Source: Dryas octopetala
Lineage: Eukaryota > Streptophyta > Magnoliopsida > Rosales > Rosaceae
Direction: 5' to 3'
Length of the DNA stretch: 64,000 nt
NCBI GenBank assembly: GCA_963921425.1
Contig: OY992832.1
Location: 13,329,249-13,393,248 of the forward strand
Position numbers and translations under genes: made by a program. The notes beneath the pieces were generated by a model. It was not told the origin of the DNA. It saw only the letters and a list, made by a program, of their open reading frames with translations, and ran no database searches. Shown here in pieces: positions 12,148 to 24,864 of this stretch; position 1 is the stretch's first letter; each line of letters opens with the position of its first letter.

Positions 12148-14869
12148 TCACAAACTCCATATTATCAATATTCTCTTCTTCTTCTTTTTTTCAGAATTTA
12201 ACCACCTTACCAAACCTGGAAGAAAATTAGATCGTAGCTACAGTACAGGGTGCATGCAAAAGTGAAAGAGTGCAGAGCCCATATTCTACATGAGAGAAAA
12301 CTGACTGTTTCATGCTTCACAAATTTATGTTGTATAAGATGCATAGATGTATAAGAGTAACCGATAAATTTCCAATATGTGATTGCAAAACCTCTTTACA
12401 CCACCATTTTGAGGATGATCTTTTCAATCCAAAAAAATTTTATGATCTAGAATGTGGAATCTTTAGGGGAGATCTGTTGGCCTGATCATAATGGTTTTCA
12501 CCATGGCCTCCAAGAAGGGACAAGAGGCAGGGATCTTCAGGTACCCCTTGTTCCCTTGTTGCTAAAGCTATTTCAGGAAGGAGAGGGGGGGGGGGGGGTT
12601 ATGATATGTAAGCAGAAAGATATTTTGAATGCATAACAACTGGCCAACCACTTACCAATACTTGCTCTTTTCATTTCTGAAGTTATGCTCAAATTCATTT
12701 GGTCCTATCCTATTACAGGATTTACTGAATGGATAATGCATGCAAAGGGTGGCATTAAGAGGGAGGATTTAAAATAAATTAGGTAGTGTTGTAGCATATT
12801 TTCAATTTAGAAACAAAGATATATTTTCACATGTGTTGCAATTTATTCATGATCTATTCAGAATGGTGTAACAACCCAAGACCTCTTTTGGATTCCTAGG
12901 CCTCACTTAAGTATCCTAGATCTCCTTAGCGCATAGTCGATGTAGGATTTAGGGTATCAGAATCTTCCCTCTTCTAGATCTTGGTGTCCTCGCCCAGGGG
13001 GCAATCACATATACCAGAGGACTTTCTACTGTGGGATGCAACCATTTACTTGCCAATAGATCTACGTTATTCCGTAGCGCAGGGAGCTGTCATTATAATC
13101 CTGGAATTGTCATTAGAACTATCATGGCAGTGTCCTTTCCCTCATTGGCAGGGAACTGTCATTATAATCATGGCCCTTGAATCCCCAATAGGCAATGCCG
13201 CAATGGGCTGGGCTTCTCTGATAACATTTGTAACAACCCAAGGCCTCCTCCAAAACTAGCTGAAGTTGACACTACCTAGGCCTTGCTTAAATACCCTAGA
13301 TCTTCCTAGCGCATAGTCGATGTGCAATTAGGGTTATCACAAAGAGTCAATATAGGAGATTTCAAACAATAGCATGTACCTCCGTACGGTATAATAGAAT
13401 TTTCCTTATACGATGTCTAAGCAATAGTCATTTCTGGTGAGGACTCGAATGAGTCACCTAGCCTGTTCTGGGTACAACCTAACAGGAAAATTCAAGACCA
13501 TTTTCTTAGTGCGTTCTTATCACCAAAATTCCTTTTACTATATACTAACCTAACTTAGAACTGACTGTTGTTTTACAGGACAAGCCAGTGTTGCTGGATT
13601 TCTTTTTCCCTATTTTTACTAAATTGAACCTAGATTATTATGTTGAATTTTCAATTTTCAAAGGGTAAATTTAAACATACATCTTACCTTAAAGATCAAG
13701 GTATTTTGACATGTCATAAGGTTTATATTGTGCTTCTAAGAATGTATTACAAGATTATTTACAACTGTTGTTTCTTTCTTTCTTTTACTAACCACAGATA
13801 GTGTTGGCAAGACAGGAAGCTACAATAAGGGATGATTTTCTAGTAATATGATCACACTAGCAACAGTTATCCAAGATTTGAATCCTTGAAAATTGTATAA
13901 TCTAGGTTTTCACTTCTTCAGCCATCATAGATATTATTTCTACTGTAGTTAGCTTAATCTATAAAGCAAATAGAGACACAAAGCTCTATATTGTGTAAAA
14001 AATAAGAAACATAAATCTACGATGTTTAAGATCAAGATGCCACAGAGTTACACGGCAACAGCATAGGCTATTTTAACAACAACATAAGTCACAGCCATGG
14101 AAGGCACATCTATTCCTTTATTTCCAGACATCATAGGATGACTAAATATAAACTCCTTTTTCTAGCAAACCACTGACCCAAAAAAAAATAAAAGAAAGAA
14201 GAAGAAGGAACCACTGATCCATGCAAAGACCATTCCCAGTTGCATGTGGGTTATAACAGAAAAAAACCTTAAAAATGTTATTTTCTCTCTTTATGCTAAG
14301 GATAAAAACTATCCGTAGATCAATGAGGGACGTGGGACTGGGATCAGTTGACCTAATAGGCTAATACTCAATTTTTGAACTGGGGTGGTTATCAAATCCA
14401 TCAGAAATATTTGTTACTGACCTAACACTGACCACCAACATTCTTAATCAAGGCTTTACTCCATAACATCAAGGTTCTTATACAAAAGACTTGATGATTC
14501 TCTTAAGAGTAAACCACTGTGGTTAGGAGCATTATCGAGCATACAAGGATCCCAAAAATTTGTGAAAAGATGGCATTTTCATTTTTCACTGATAAAGATA
14601 ATATTTTATACCTGAAACAATCCCAAGTATATATGGCTGAAACTTTTAGTGAAAAATCCTCTCCTTTCTGACCCTATCCTTTCAGATTACTCTTTTTAGA
14701 GAAAAAACACAATATTGCATCAATAAAATTACTTATGTTTTGCTTTGCAAGCTGACAGAGTTTGATTATCCTAAGAGCAACAGAAGGCTTCTGTAACAAC
14801 TGACAATGCGTTCTTGATTGAATTTCCATATAAACCTTCTGAGGATCCAAGGAAAGAACAAGGTTGGTC
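12148..14869 (-). other. Candidate 3' exons of the B3 gene (uncertain)
   Basis: Two stretches could finish the B3 gene. 14869-14836 has good AG and GT borders, starts in the required phase 0 (reads DQPCSFLGSSE) and ends in phase 1. 12215-12148 follows a good pyrimidine-rich acceptor and continues in phase 1 to a TGA, with a Lys-rich tail ending RILIIWSL. Together they would give a 318-residue protein. A second open frame overlapping 12050-12180 (minus) ends at a good donor and competes with this reading. Splice signals and phase are the only support; I recognise no family sequence here. Confidence 0.25.
12868..13342 (-). mobile_element. TRIM-like LTR element, fossil
   Basis: Two direct copies of an LTR-like sequence of about 100-115 bp lie at about 12868-12965 and 13228-13342. 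They share the start TGTAACAACCCAAG and the inner block agcgcatagtcgatgt. Between them are about 230 bp without coding content. On the minus strand the upper copy runs into a degenerate primer-binding site (tgttatcagaga, 13214-13227). This arrangement fits a short TRIM. It looks old, since the two LTRs differ by many substitutions and an indel. Confidence 0.6.
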
Positions 14870-15535
14870 CTGGGTGTATAATAACTTGTTTTAGCACATC
14901 AGTATAAAATCTGGAAAGGAGAATCAAAATTTAAGGATGATGATATATATATTTTTTTAATGAACAATTAAATTTATAAAATCAAATTATACATGGAAAT
15001 TATAGTTGAGTACTCGTACAAGCTGTTTACCTTGTCTCTCTTTAGGCTTGTTTCCTACTAAGTATCGGAGATTTTTTCTGTAGAAGAAAAGATATCACAC
15101 ATCACTACTTAATAATAGTTTAGTAGCTCACTCGTTTGGTAAAAACTAAGGACAAATAGATATCATGGCAACATCAAGCACATCCATATGTTACACCAAT
15201 TTCTCAAAGACATAAGAGAATGTTAAAGTTGCAATTGAAAATTTACCATCATCCAGAGTTGGAAATTAATCAAATATTCATATATTGCAAGACAGTGCAT
15301 CAGAAATTTATACATTTCCTTTCATAGATAATAAATTGAATATAATGGAATCGCTGGTTACTGTCTACTTCAACTTCCCCTTGGATATCATATGAAAACA
15401 TTAAGAGAGAAGTATATAGCTTAGCTAATTTTTAGCATGTTAGAGGATATCATATAGTCCCTTTAATATAGTGAATGTAGTTTTGACAAGTCTAGTGCAA
15501 GGTTTTATTGTATCTAAATCAATTCAGGCATGTGT

Positions 15536-15618
15536 GTAACTTTACAATCCTAATAGTAATGTAACTTTACAATCCTAATAGTAATGTAACTTTACAATCC
15601 TAATTGTGATGTAACTTT
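15536..15618. repeat. 25-bp tandem repeat, about three copies
   Basis: The unit gtaactttacaatcctaata plus gtaat repeats three times with a period of 25. The last copy has a few changes. Confidence 0.9.
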
Positions 15619-15762
15619 AGAACAAGTACAAAAGGGATGAGAGAATAGTAAAAACTGATCATCAATAAAAACTGAACATTGATCAGTTTTATTGAGTTGG
15701 ACAAACCATTCATACAGGTGAAAATATAAGGATGTGACCATAAAATTGAAGTAGGATGGATG

Positions 15763-15764
<2 letters not shown>

Positions 15765-15793
<29 letters not shown>

Positions 15794-15815
15794 CAACAAC
15801 AATAATAATAATAAT
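15765..15815. repeat. (AAT)n/(AAC)n microsatellite
   Basis: A run of ATA units, interrupted by a short ACA block. Confidence 0.85.
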
Positions 15816-15959
15816 ATGCAAGAGTTCATATAGATTATAGAGTATCAAGCAATCACGGAAATCCTATAAAGTTAGGAGGAACTTAATAGGATTCCTGTAA
15901 GGCCAACTTGCTCCATTGTACAATTGTTAGGCATCTCAGTAACGATATTTCTATAAAAT

Positions 15960-16320
15960 GGCTCTTTCTAAGATGTAGATGTTAAGATGGTTGAGTGACA
16001 GGATGAGAAAAGTTAGAAGTAGGGATGATTAAATAAGTTTATACATTTTAGGGGTGGCGCCAATCAAAGAAAATTTAAGGGAATGCATATAAGATGGGTT
16101 GATCATGTGCAACAAAGACTTAAGACTAAACCAGTATGGGATGGTGGCTCGACTTTGGTTGATGAAGTAAAAAGGACTAAAGGAGGCTACAACGGGTAAA
16201 AGTAGTCAAGAAGGATTGTCAAATATGTGAAGGAGAATTAGGACTAAGATAGGACTGAGTAGTGGAACAATTGTGTTGAAGATCCCAATTTAGTGACGAA
16301 GAGAGACTCGTGTAGCCAAC
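15960..16320 (+). mobile_element. Decayed LINE fragment, C-terminal end of ORF2
   Basis: Plus-strand translation recovers the familiar tail of plant LINE reverse transcriptase proteins in separate frames. MLRWLSDRMRKVRSRDD (with an in-frame stop just before it) lies near 15973-16035. GVAPIKENLRE lies from about 16051. IRWVDHVQQRLKTKPVW follows after a frameshift near 16090. WNNCVEDPNLV lies near 16262-16294. Intact plant LINEs read MRMLRWM...GVAPIEEKMRENRLRWFGHVQRRP...W...HVADP. At least two frameshifts and several stops show it is long dead. Only the 3' end is present, as expected from 5'-truncated insertion. It lies just downstream of the last secure B3 exon. Confidence 0.75.
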
Positions 16321-16844
16321 AACAGTTATCCGGGACAAATGATTAGTAGGGTTACGTTGAATCCTAATCATATAGCAAGAAAAAATTTCTCCTCTTTCCA
16401 AATTCATCAAGGATACGTTGTTTATCTTTGGGATCAATTTCAATTTCCTTGGTTCTAATAATCTGAGATAATTGTGAGAGTTTCTCAGAAGTTACTATAG
16501 TTTGAATAGCAAAGACTCATGGTAGTACTCTTATGTGTCTGGACCCTCTGGCCTCTGCCTCCTAGGAATTTGGCATGAATTCACATAAGAGCGAACAGAA
16601 AAGCAAGCTTAATTTTAATTGATTGTTCGTGATCTATAGAGATAATCCCTGATCTAGAGCTATAAATGCTCTCCACTCAACTATCAACATAATAAAGACA
16701 TCTAGCAGGTCCTCATACAAGAAATTATGTAAGAAAAAGTACTACCAGCAAAGGTTTTGCTGTCTTAATCAAGCATTGTGCTCCATTTCACATATTAATT
16801 AACAAATATATATATTTATATTTATATATTGTAGCATGTAGTAC

Positions 16845-17760
16845 CTTAGGAGCTGGTGGAACAGCTGAAGTCTTTTTAGTTCCGATGACTAACTTCCCTT
16901 CTGGTTCCATACGATGAAATGTTACTGCAAAATGCACCAATCTTGATCACAAAACTAGGACACATCATGTTTTATGCATAGGATATATAGCTCAGAAGGG
17001 TATATGTTTAAACCCCCAGGAAAGCTTTCAGGAACTCCCCAGTATAACAGTGAAAAAGTGTTCAAGATAATTAAATCATTGATATCGATATTATTGAGAA
17101 CATAATTCAAACATGTAGCATCAGTGATACAAAAGCAATAGACAGGTCAAGGCAATTAGTTGAGTGTAGTTTTACTTCAAATCAGTATTTGAGATTAGCT
17201 TAAAATTAGGGTCTAACGAAGTCCTAAAAAGCAAAAACTGACAGAAGAAAAAAAATAATAAATTAAAAGCAGCATGAACAAAACCATCAAGTACAAACTT
17301 ATCAAGTTGCTGAACACTGAGTTATATAAAATACCTTTGTCGCCCACTTTCCAATGCATCAAGACCATGTAATCCTTGAGTCCTTCTACTACATACATCC
17401 TTTTGCAGTTACCATTTTTCCAACTACGGAATCTAACTTCCCAGTCCTTGCCCGTTGTATCCTGAATTGTAACGGGGAATCTTTGTGCTTCAAAAAATTT
17501 CAGAAGAAAACCCTGTATCATTGGGAGCAACACAGCAAACTTCAAGCTTAAAGACAAACATGTAATATATTGTTGCTTGTTGAAATTTATATTCTCTAAT
17601 TACCTAGCTGATTCAGTTAACAAAAGAGAAATGCACAAGGAGAATTTTATTTCCCCTTCCTAAGATCCCTTCTCTTCTATTTTGCTTTACTTTTTTTTTT
17701 ATTTCTGCAAGGATTTTGCTCTGCTACACACATTCATGCTGTTTCTACTTTATAATGGTA

Positions 17761-17801
<41 letters not shown>

Positions 17802-20800
17802 TAGAGAGAGAGAGTGAGAGATGCATAATGAAAGAATATCATATCTTAGAGATTAATTTAATTGAATGTATGGCCAAAATGACTGCTCAACCTCAAATAT
17901 GTTTTATCAATTCACATGTATAAAATGATATATGTTGACGATTTTTCAAAATTTTTAAAGATGAATAATGATGAAGATTATCAACAGTAAAATCAAATGC
18001 AGCACCAAAGGATATGATTAGGACAATATTGCAACAACATTTCCAAAAGAATGATATGGTGCACCCTCTTCTAAAAAAGCTTTCTGAAGGAAAAATCACA
18101 GATCCCTCAAGCTTTTGTTGGGCTTGAGGTGCCACCCTTTATATTGCACCAGCAGCCATCCTCATTATGAATTGAAGTACAGGACAAAACCATGAAGACT
18201 GATTATCTTTAAAGTACAAAAGAAACAAATTATAAATGATTTGAAAGCTTATATTGTGGAGCTTTGGGACTCACCTCTGCTTGTTTCTTTGGTATCACAA
18301 GACGTGCATTCCTGATATCAGCATCACTTGCGGTTAATGACTTCTCAAACAGGGGTATAACATCAGATTTGGAGCTCAGATTTGGTCAAGGATTCACGGA
18401 TTCGAAAGCAAAAACTTGAGAATATATAGTAAGAATGAGTTTTTTTGTTTCTTATTTAAAAAAAAAAAAAAAAAAAAGAGTTTTTGCATGGAAGTGATGT
18501 CAATCTTATATTGTAATTGGAATGAATTCAAACAACAAACAAAATCACTTCTATAATTATGACAAATTATGAAATATAATAAATATCCTCTTTGACACAA
18601 AATATTAGTGGATACTTTCCAGAGATTTTCTGCACCGGCTCAATCATCTTAGGCAGATCTTGAGGATTTAAATGGTTCTCTACGGAGGCATCCACTTTAG
18701 GTGTTTCATTTCCACCTCTGGTGTCACTAGCTGTATCTGCTCCATCAGATGAATCCGACAATGCTGTTGGATCTGTCTTGCAGTTGACAGCTGCAATAGC
18801 AGAGGACCGACTAGAGTGAGTAGTCACTCCCTCATACAGTCATTCTACTGAAGCAATATTTTTTACCAGTATAATAGCACAGAATTGCAAGCCATCTCTA
18901 TTTGTGGTTGGGGAGAAGAATGGGGGAGAGAAATTATACAGTATAATACTTTTCAACTTTATTTAATTTATTGGTTTCCAAGTGATAAGAGAAGAAAGGA
19001 AATCAATAAGGAAAGTTTTGAAAATTTTTCTTTCGGAATCACAACAAGCTTGAAGAGAAAAGTAAGAACAAAAGTTAGGTCAAAACTTCAGAACAAAAAC
19101 AAGCAAACTGTAATTCTGTAACTCAGTGTTTCTTCATTTAATTTCTCCTCCAACTTTCCTTGCCCAAGAAAATTGAGGAAACAAAGGATATTTTGCTTCT
19201 GCTCACTACCATTTCTTACATTCTGTTGTTTTCTTTTCTTTGCCTTTCAAGTAATAAAACAAAGTGTTATTTTACTTTTTCTTTTAATTCCTGAGACATT
19301 TTCAATTCAAGCGTATGAGTTGAGCACCTAAACATTAAGTGTCACATTTAACATGGGAATCAGGAATCTGACACAAACTTCTGATAATCTAGATAGACAC
19401 GTGCATATATTTGAAAATTTACCGTGTTAGATGTACATAATCTATTTTCTGACTACTGTCACAATTTCAAGACTTCTGAGGTTAAGAGTAGTTGAGTTAT
19501 TCTATAAGTCTCCACATGAGCATCAGATATGGGTGGATATAAATGTTGTGCCCTCAGGCATCCAGCACACTATTTTTCAACAAGGGAAATATCAAAATAC
19601 CAAAAAGCATAGATTGAAGCACTAAATCAGCATTCTTATATAATTATATACCAAATGCGAAAAGCCTAAAGGCTTTAGAAAATATTAATTGAAAATTATG
19701 GCTAAGGTATATAAGCTGTATAAACAATTACACCAGTTATCACTTCACCTGACTCAGTTGACTTTTCAATTTCTAGTAAACATTCAATGCAACCTACGCC
19801 TCGAGAATCCAGTGTTTCATACTTGTACTGCGATACAATGCATCCACAGTGGAGTGGCTGCATAAGAAAATCAATCATTAGTTTATTCCAAGAAAAAATT
19901 GATGGAAAATAAAATGAAAATTCTAGAATTTAAATACTTATGTGAATTCTGACCAAAATAAAAAATCCTTATGTGAATTAACCTTCAATAGAAATTATAT
20001 TGATCCACATGCAGATCTAAGAAAAAATTGCAAAAAAAAAAAAAACAAAAAGAAAACAATAAACAATAAAAAAGAAGGAAGTATTTAGCTCACCTTCCCA
20101 CAAAGAGAACAATCCCTCCAACCAGAACCTTCTTCGCCTTCCAAATGAAAGGTTTCACAAAATCTCCCATTCACATAAGCAAAACTAAATTTGCAAAGGA
20201 TTAAGTCAGTTACCAAAAACTATGAAGAATATTTATCATATTTGCACTTTCAGGCTTCACTATATAACCATGTAAAAAGCACACTATTCAAAAACTTTAC
20301 CATTGTCATTGAAAGCAATGATCATTTTCATACAACAATAAATGCATATTAAATATAACAATTTGAGGATATTGATTACTAATCAGACTAATCCGAATTA
20401 CCTATTAATAAATTAAATGACTTCTCTAGATGGCATGCCTATATTCATAAATAAAAAAATAACAAAAAACTATATATAAAATTCAATGACAATATTTATT
20501 TTTCTAGAAAACCTAACTAGAGAGGCAGATAACAAATAATAATAACACCAAGAAATCTAAATACAAGCACAAAGTAAGTTTTCTACCATTTAATCATTCA
20601 CAAAATAGTTAAACAAGGCAAGGAAACTTAATGAGTTTTATCTCAAGCAAAAAAAAAAAAAAAAAAAGAGAGAGAAAATTGCCTTAGGCCTTGTTGAGTT
20701 AGTGAGAAATGGCGTTCCCACATTCAAACATCTCGAGATTAAGATTTACTAATATATCTCTTTTAATAAGAAACAGAAGAAATTTATGAGAAAAAAGTTG

Positions 20801-23800
20801 GAACAAATGCAATGGCAGTGAATAAGCAGTCCCCCGAAGGTGCAATAAAAATCTCTAACATCCACCTAGGTACTGCCAATACAGCAAATACATAGCACAA
20901 AACACACTCTTTAAAAACCGATGCCTGTAATGAAGCCCAAAAATGCACTCTATCCCACAAGAAATTCGCCTCCTGGACATTTGCCTTAATAGGGTGAGAG
21001 CTAGCCCAATGGACTCATTAGGTGTGAGGTTTTATCTCAAAAGGCTTCAGTGCTATTAGTAGTGGATCACCCAACTTATGTATGGTAGATTGTTGAGTCA
21101 CATTTCTGATGTGGAATAAACTCTGTCCACACTTGTGGCTTGTATCGAGTCACTCAACCCCAAGAATCTCCAGACTTTCAAATGTTATATTATTCTTCCC
21201 TACCATATTGATACAATTGATTGTATCGAAAATGATTTTGTTAGATTACCATGTTATGGTTAGACTTCCTCGAAAAAGAAGTGACTTTGTTCCACCTTCT
21301 AATGCAACTACCATGTTATGACTTCATTCAAGTCAAGAACTTGTATTTATGTCGCAAGCGGCAACATGAGAAGATTGCGATCCACAGATATTGTCCAAGT
21401 GTAGTCTCATCTAATATAGCTTTGCATTGTAAGGGCTGCAGATGCAGTTTAGGAACGTATGGAACAATGAGTTCACCTTTATACCTCTAGGGTTATATCT
21501 TTCCAAGTTAGGCATTTTATCTATTTAAACCCCTCTAGGGTTATATTAACACAAATCATACGTTTCCTATTTTCTTAATATCATTCCTCTCCCTCTTTTT
21601 CACATAAAAATTAATTATGTTTCTCAAAATCTCAAATTCACTAGACCTAGTTAACTACCAACTAGTAAAGACACTGGTTTTGTGCAAGGAAGTTATAGGC
21701 TTGTTGCCTGCAATTCGATTGAGAACGTGTTTTTGAATAACATGCTCAAGACCACATTTCCCCGTCGTTATCCCAAGCCGCTACATTAGAGAACTATTAG
21801 CCACCAACATTGTTCAAGAATGGCTTCATGAAGTACATGGTTATATCCAAAGGGCTACAAACATGTTCCATGAACTTTTTCTATAATGAATTCACCTATT
21901 TATGATTAAGAGGTAACTTTGGATGGTACCTAATCTTATTTTCGGTAGTATTCCAGCAATGCTTATGAGCCTTCAAGCAAGCAAGTTATAGCCTGCAATG
22001 TAGAGTGAAAATGCAACAGTGGGTTTAATCCGCTCTTTTGGGATCAAGACCCTTGTCCCAATCACTTTTATCCTTAATTCCATTTGTCATGCCACAATAT
22101 GGTAAAAGATGGCCAATAATCGAAAAGGAATCTGAAAAAAATTAAGTTCCCTTCCATGATACACTAGTTACCAACTTTTAACCCTAATAAATCCTTATCG
22201 GAAGCAAGTAACTCTCACACTTAATTGTGCCTTCCAAATGAATTAACTAAGTTCTTTGGTGTTCTCTTATAATGTTTTGCTTCATATGTTGTGTTAAAGT
22301 GGTTCCAATCTATAAACTCATACAAAGGGAGGAGTTCTCAAATTCATTATCAGATGAGGCATTGTTGTTAAAGTCTTAGTGATAATAAGACCTTTATTCT
22401 AACAGATATCTACCATCAAACTATTTTGAAATTTTCCCAATGAACAACATTTTGGGAGACTTTTGGAGAAGGAATGTATTTTCAAGAGATCTCAAAGCCC
22501 AATTGTGTTGGTTTGAATTATTTTGTGTTGATGATCAGTCACCTTCACTTAGCTTTTGATAAGTAGCAAAAGCAAAAGCAATAGATGTTAGATAGTAGAT
22601 CATGAGTTTCACAATCATAACCTTATCTAATATCGGTAACCTTGGATTTTGATCAATGTTGAATTTGATCTTCAAATCAATTTCACTTAGCTTTACTAAC
22701 GTAGATTCACGAAAAGGCGAGGAAAAAGGAACACACAACAACAAGAGTAAGTTGGAGACCATTGAGAAAAAGTTTACTATGTAGCTCTGTGTTGTTACTC
22801 ATACCATTGAGCGATGCATATGCCCCTTAAATTTTCTTACACCAACTTGATGGATGTTGGAGAACTAAAAGGAACTGTAATGTTTGGGATTTTTTGGAGT
22901 AACAAATTAGGAAAAAAAAAATACTTAAAAAATGTTTGAAGAGAGACATTCCATAATCTTCTTCATAAATCAAATATCCACATTTACGATGTGAGGTGCA
23001 CAGAGGGGAATTGACTCGTTTGTTGAATCATTGGAGTGCTTTCTTAGAAAAAAGTCATCTTCTCCATTGAAAAAAAAATGGAAATTTCTTAAAACGCGCC
23101 CTCTATTCCTTAGCCTTTTAGTCTGCGATATTTAGAGAGTAGCCTTTGTAGATAGTAGCCCTCTTGCATGTAGGCCTTCTAGTATGTAGCCTTGAGACTA
23201 AGCCTTGGAGCTAGCAACCTTCCGACGAGCTTGTAAAAGCCTTGAAGCTAATAGTTGAATGGTGAGTAGGAGGGCCAAGGATTTATATGAAAACACCAAC
23301 AATTCCAAGTTTTCAAGATCAATAAGTCCTACTTATATCCTAAAGTCTAAGAGAATAAAAAAGTGGTATAAATTTATATTATGTTATGTTCCATTTGTTA
23401 GACAACCACTAGACCCCAAAGCTTAAACTCTTAGAGTTCAGTCATTATATAAAATGGTATCTGAGCTCTGGTTGTAGGAGGTCCTAAGTTCGAAGCCTTC
23501 AATCTTCATTCCCTTTCAAGGTACATGGAGCAACAGTCCAGATATCGTTCTACTCTCTTCATTCATATGCTAATTGGAATGAAATCGTATCACCCAAGTC
23601 TCAACTAGAAATCTCAGCAGACTACATTATTGTTTTTAAATCAATCCAAATCAATATAAATTACCACAAAAAGATGAACAAATTTTACAAATTAAAAACA
23701 AAGAACATTATGACAAACCAAACAGAGTATTAAATCGCTATAAACCTGAACCACATTAATCACAAGTCTAAAAACACACATAGAAATACTTTTAATTCAA

Positions 23801-24100
23801 TACCAAAAAAAAAAAAAAAAACAAAACAATTTATGTACCACAGCAACATAAATAGAATCCAAGCCATCAAAACGTATATCAGTATCTCTTTAAGGCCACT
23901 GTAATATAATCCCAATAGAGCAACATATCACATACAATCAAAACAAGCCAAAGCCTTGAGAGAAATAAAAACGTAAAAGAAAATTTGCCTGACCCGCATT
24001 TCTCACAGAGCTGAATAAAAGAGCCGTTGCTCATCTTCCAGCCATCCCAGTAGTCAGCAGTCTCGGCGTTGCAGTAGAAGCATCTCTTGGTAGTAGCCAT
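16845..24100 (-). CDS. VAL/HSI2-like B3 transcription factor with PHD-like domain (3' end open)
   Basis: Secure exons, minus strand: 24100-23994, 20184-20094, 19857-19734, 18790-18616, 18374-18275, 17512-17335 and 16924-16845, giving 285 codons with closing phases. Residues 7-90 form a PHD-like Cys/His domain (CFYC, WDGWK, LCEKC, FCETFH, GWRDCSLCGKPLHCGC, GVGCIEC), closely matching VAL proteins. Residues 160-166 read KISGNSK, like the ISGN block before the VAL B3 domain. The B3 domain covers about 171-276 (VIPLFEKSLTASDA, RLVIPKKQAE, FPVTIQDTTGKDWEVRFRSW, RMYVVEG, VGDK, GKLVIGTKK). VAL proteins bind RY (CATGCA) sites and recruit histone deacetylase and Polycomb to silence seed genes. I find no CW zinc finger or EAR motif downstream, so this may be a shorter relative. 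Exon 1 has two possible donors; GG|GT restores the family spacing (CGFAYVNGRFC) and is preferred to a GC donor. Intron 1 is 3.8 kb. Confidence 0.8.
17764..17818. repeat. (TG)n-(GA)n compound microsatellite
   Basis: About 14 TG units pass directly into GA units. It lies in an intron of the B3 gene. Confidence 0.9.
20185..23993. other. Long first intron of the B3 gene
   Basis: The intron holds no convincing coding sequence on either strand. A sequence near 23455-23500 (tggtatctgagctctggttg followed by a ttcgaagcc block) resembles the primer-binding and post-LTR region of TRIM-like fossils. A TGTTGAGTCACATT block near 21090 looks like a decayed LTR edge. Boundaries cannot be fixed. Confidence 0.45.
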
Positions 24101-24134
24101 GGAAGCTAAGCAAAAGAGAGAAAGAGAGTGAAAG

Positions 24135-24138
<4 letters not shown>

Positions 24139-24174
<36 letters not shown>

Positions 24175-24190
24175 GCAGAGGCAGAGGCAG
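24139..24190. repeat. (GA)n microsatellite in the B3 gene 5' leader
   Basis: A GA run with a trailing (GGCAGA)n block lies about 40-90 bases upstream of the B3 start codon. On the transcript it is a CT-rich leader, a common plant promoter/leader feature. Confidence 0.85.
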
Positions 24191-24864
24191 AGAGAGCAAG
24201 AGTGAGAGAGACTTGAGATAGGGATAGTGATAGTGAGTATTTATGAGTGTGAGTCAGTGCCATCTCAGTGACAGCGAAGGCTATACGAGGACAATGTGTA
24301 ATCTGTGGTCGCTCGGACCGGAGTCAAAAGGGGAATTAGGGATTTGGGACCGCTGATTGGTTGATGGTTTTGGTTGGGCCGACGTGGCGGAGTTCTGGGG
24401 GTGAGGCTTATTTTTGTTCGGTGGGCGGCTTGGCAGGGAAGCAGAGTTGAGGAAAATGAAGCTTCCTGAGGGAGAACCAAAGATGACATGAGGTGCTCTG
24501 CATATCGACCAGGTGGACACAGATGGTTTCATGCACAACAACCGCCCAGACCCTGCCTTACGCGACGGTTACGTCTTCATGGCCAATGGTTTTCCCTCCT
24601 TTTTTTTCACCTCTTTCTAAGATGAGGCCGGTCAGAAGATTCCCGGACGTGTATCAAACTATCACTCAAAATGGGCCCTTTTTTCGGGTACAATGTGCCC
24701 TTTTGCTTAAATATATAATTTCTAAAATTTCCTCATAAAACAAGAATAATTTCTAAAATTTCCTCACAAAAAAATATTAATTTCTAAAATTTCATGATTA
24801 AAACATGGCTGCAAAACTTAAAAAAAAAAAAAAAAAAAAAAAGGAAAATTCTTGTCCTCCATAG

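Noticed and set aside
12981-13259. 92-residue plus-strand frame
   Set aside because: It lies within the short TRIM fossil and ends in its LTR; no family similarity.
23988-23993. A GC-AG donor for exon 1 of the B3 gene (after gggtcag)
   Set aside because: Using it gives the wrong phase for exon 2. The GT donor five bases earlier restores the frame and the family spacing of cysteines.
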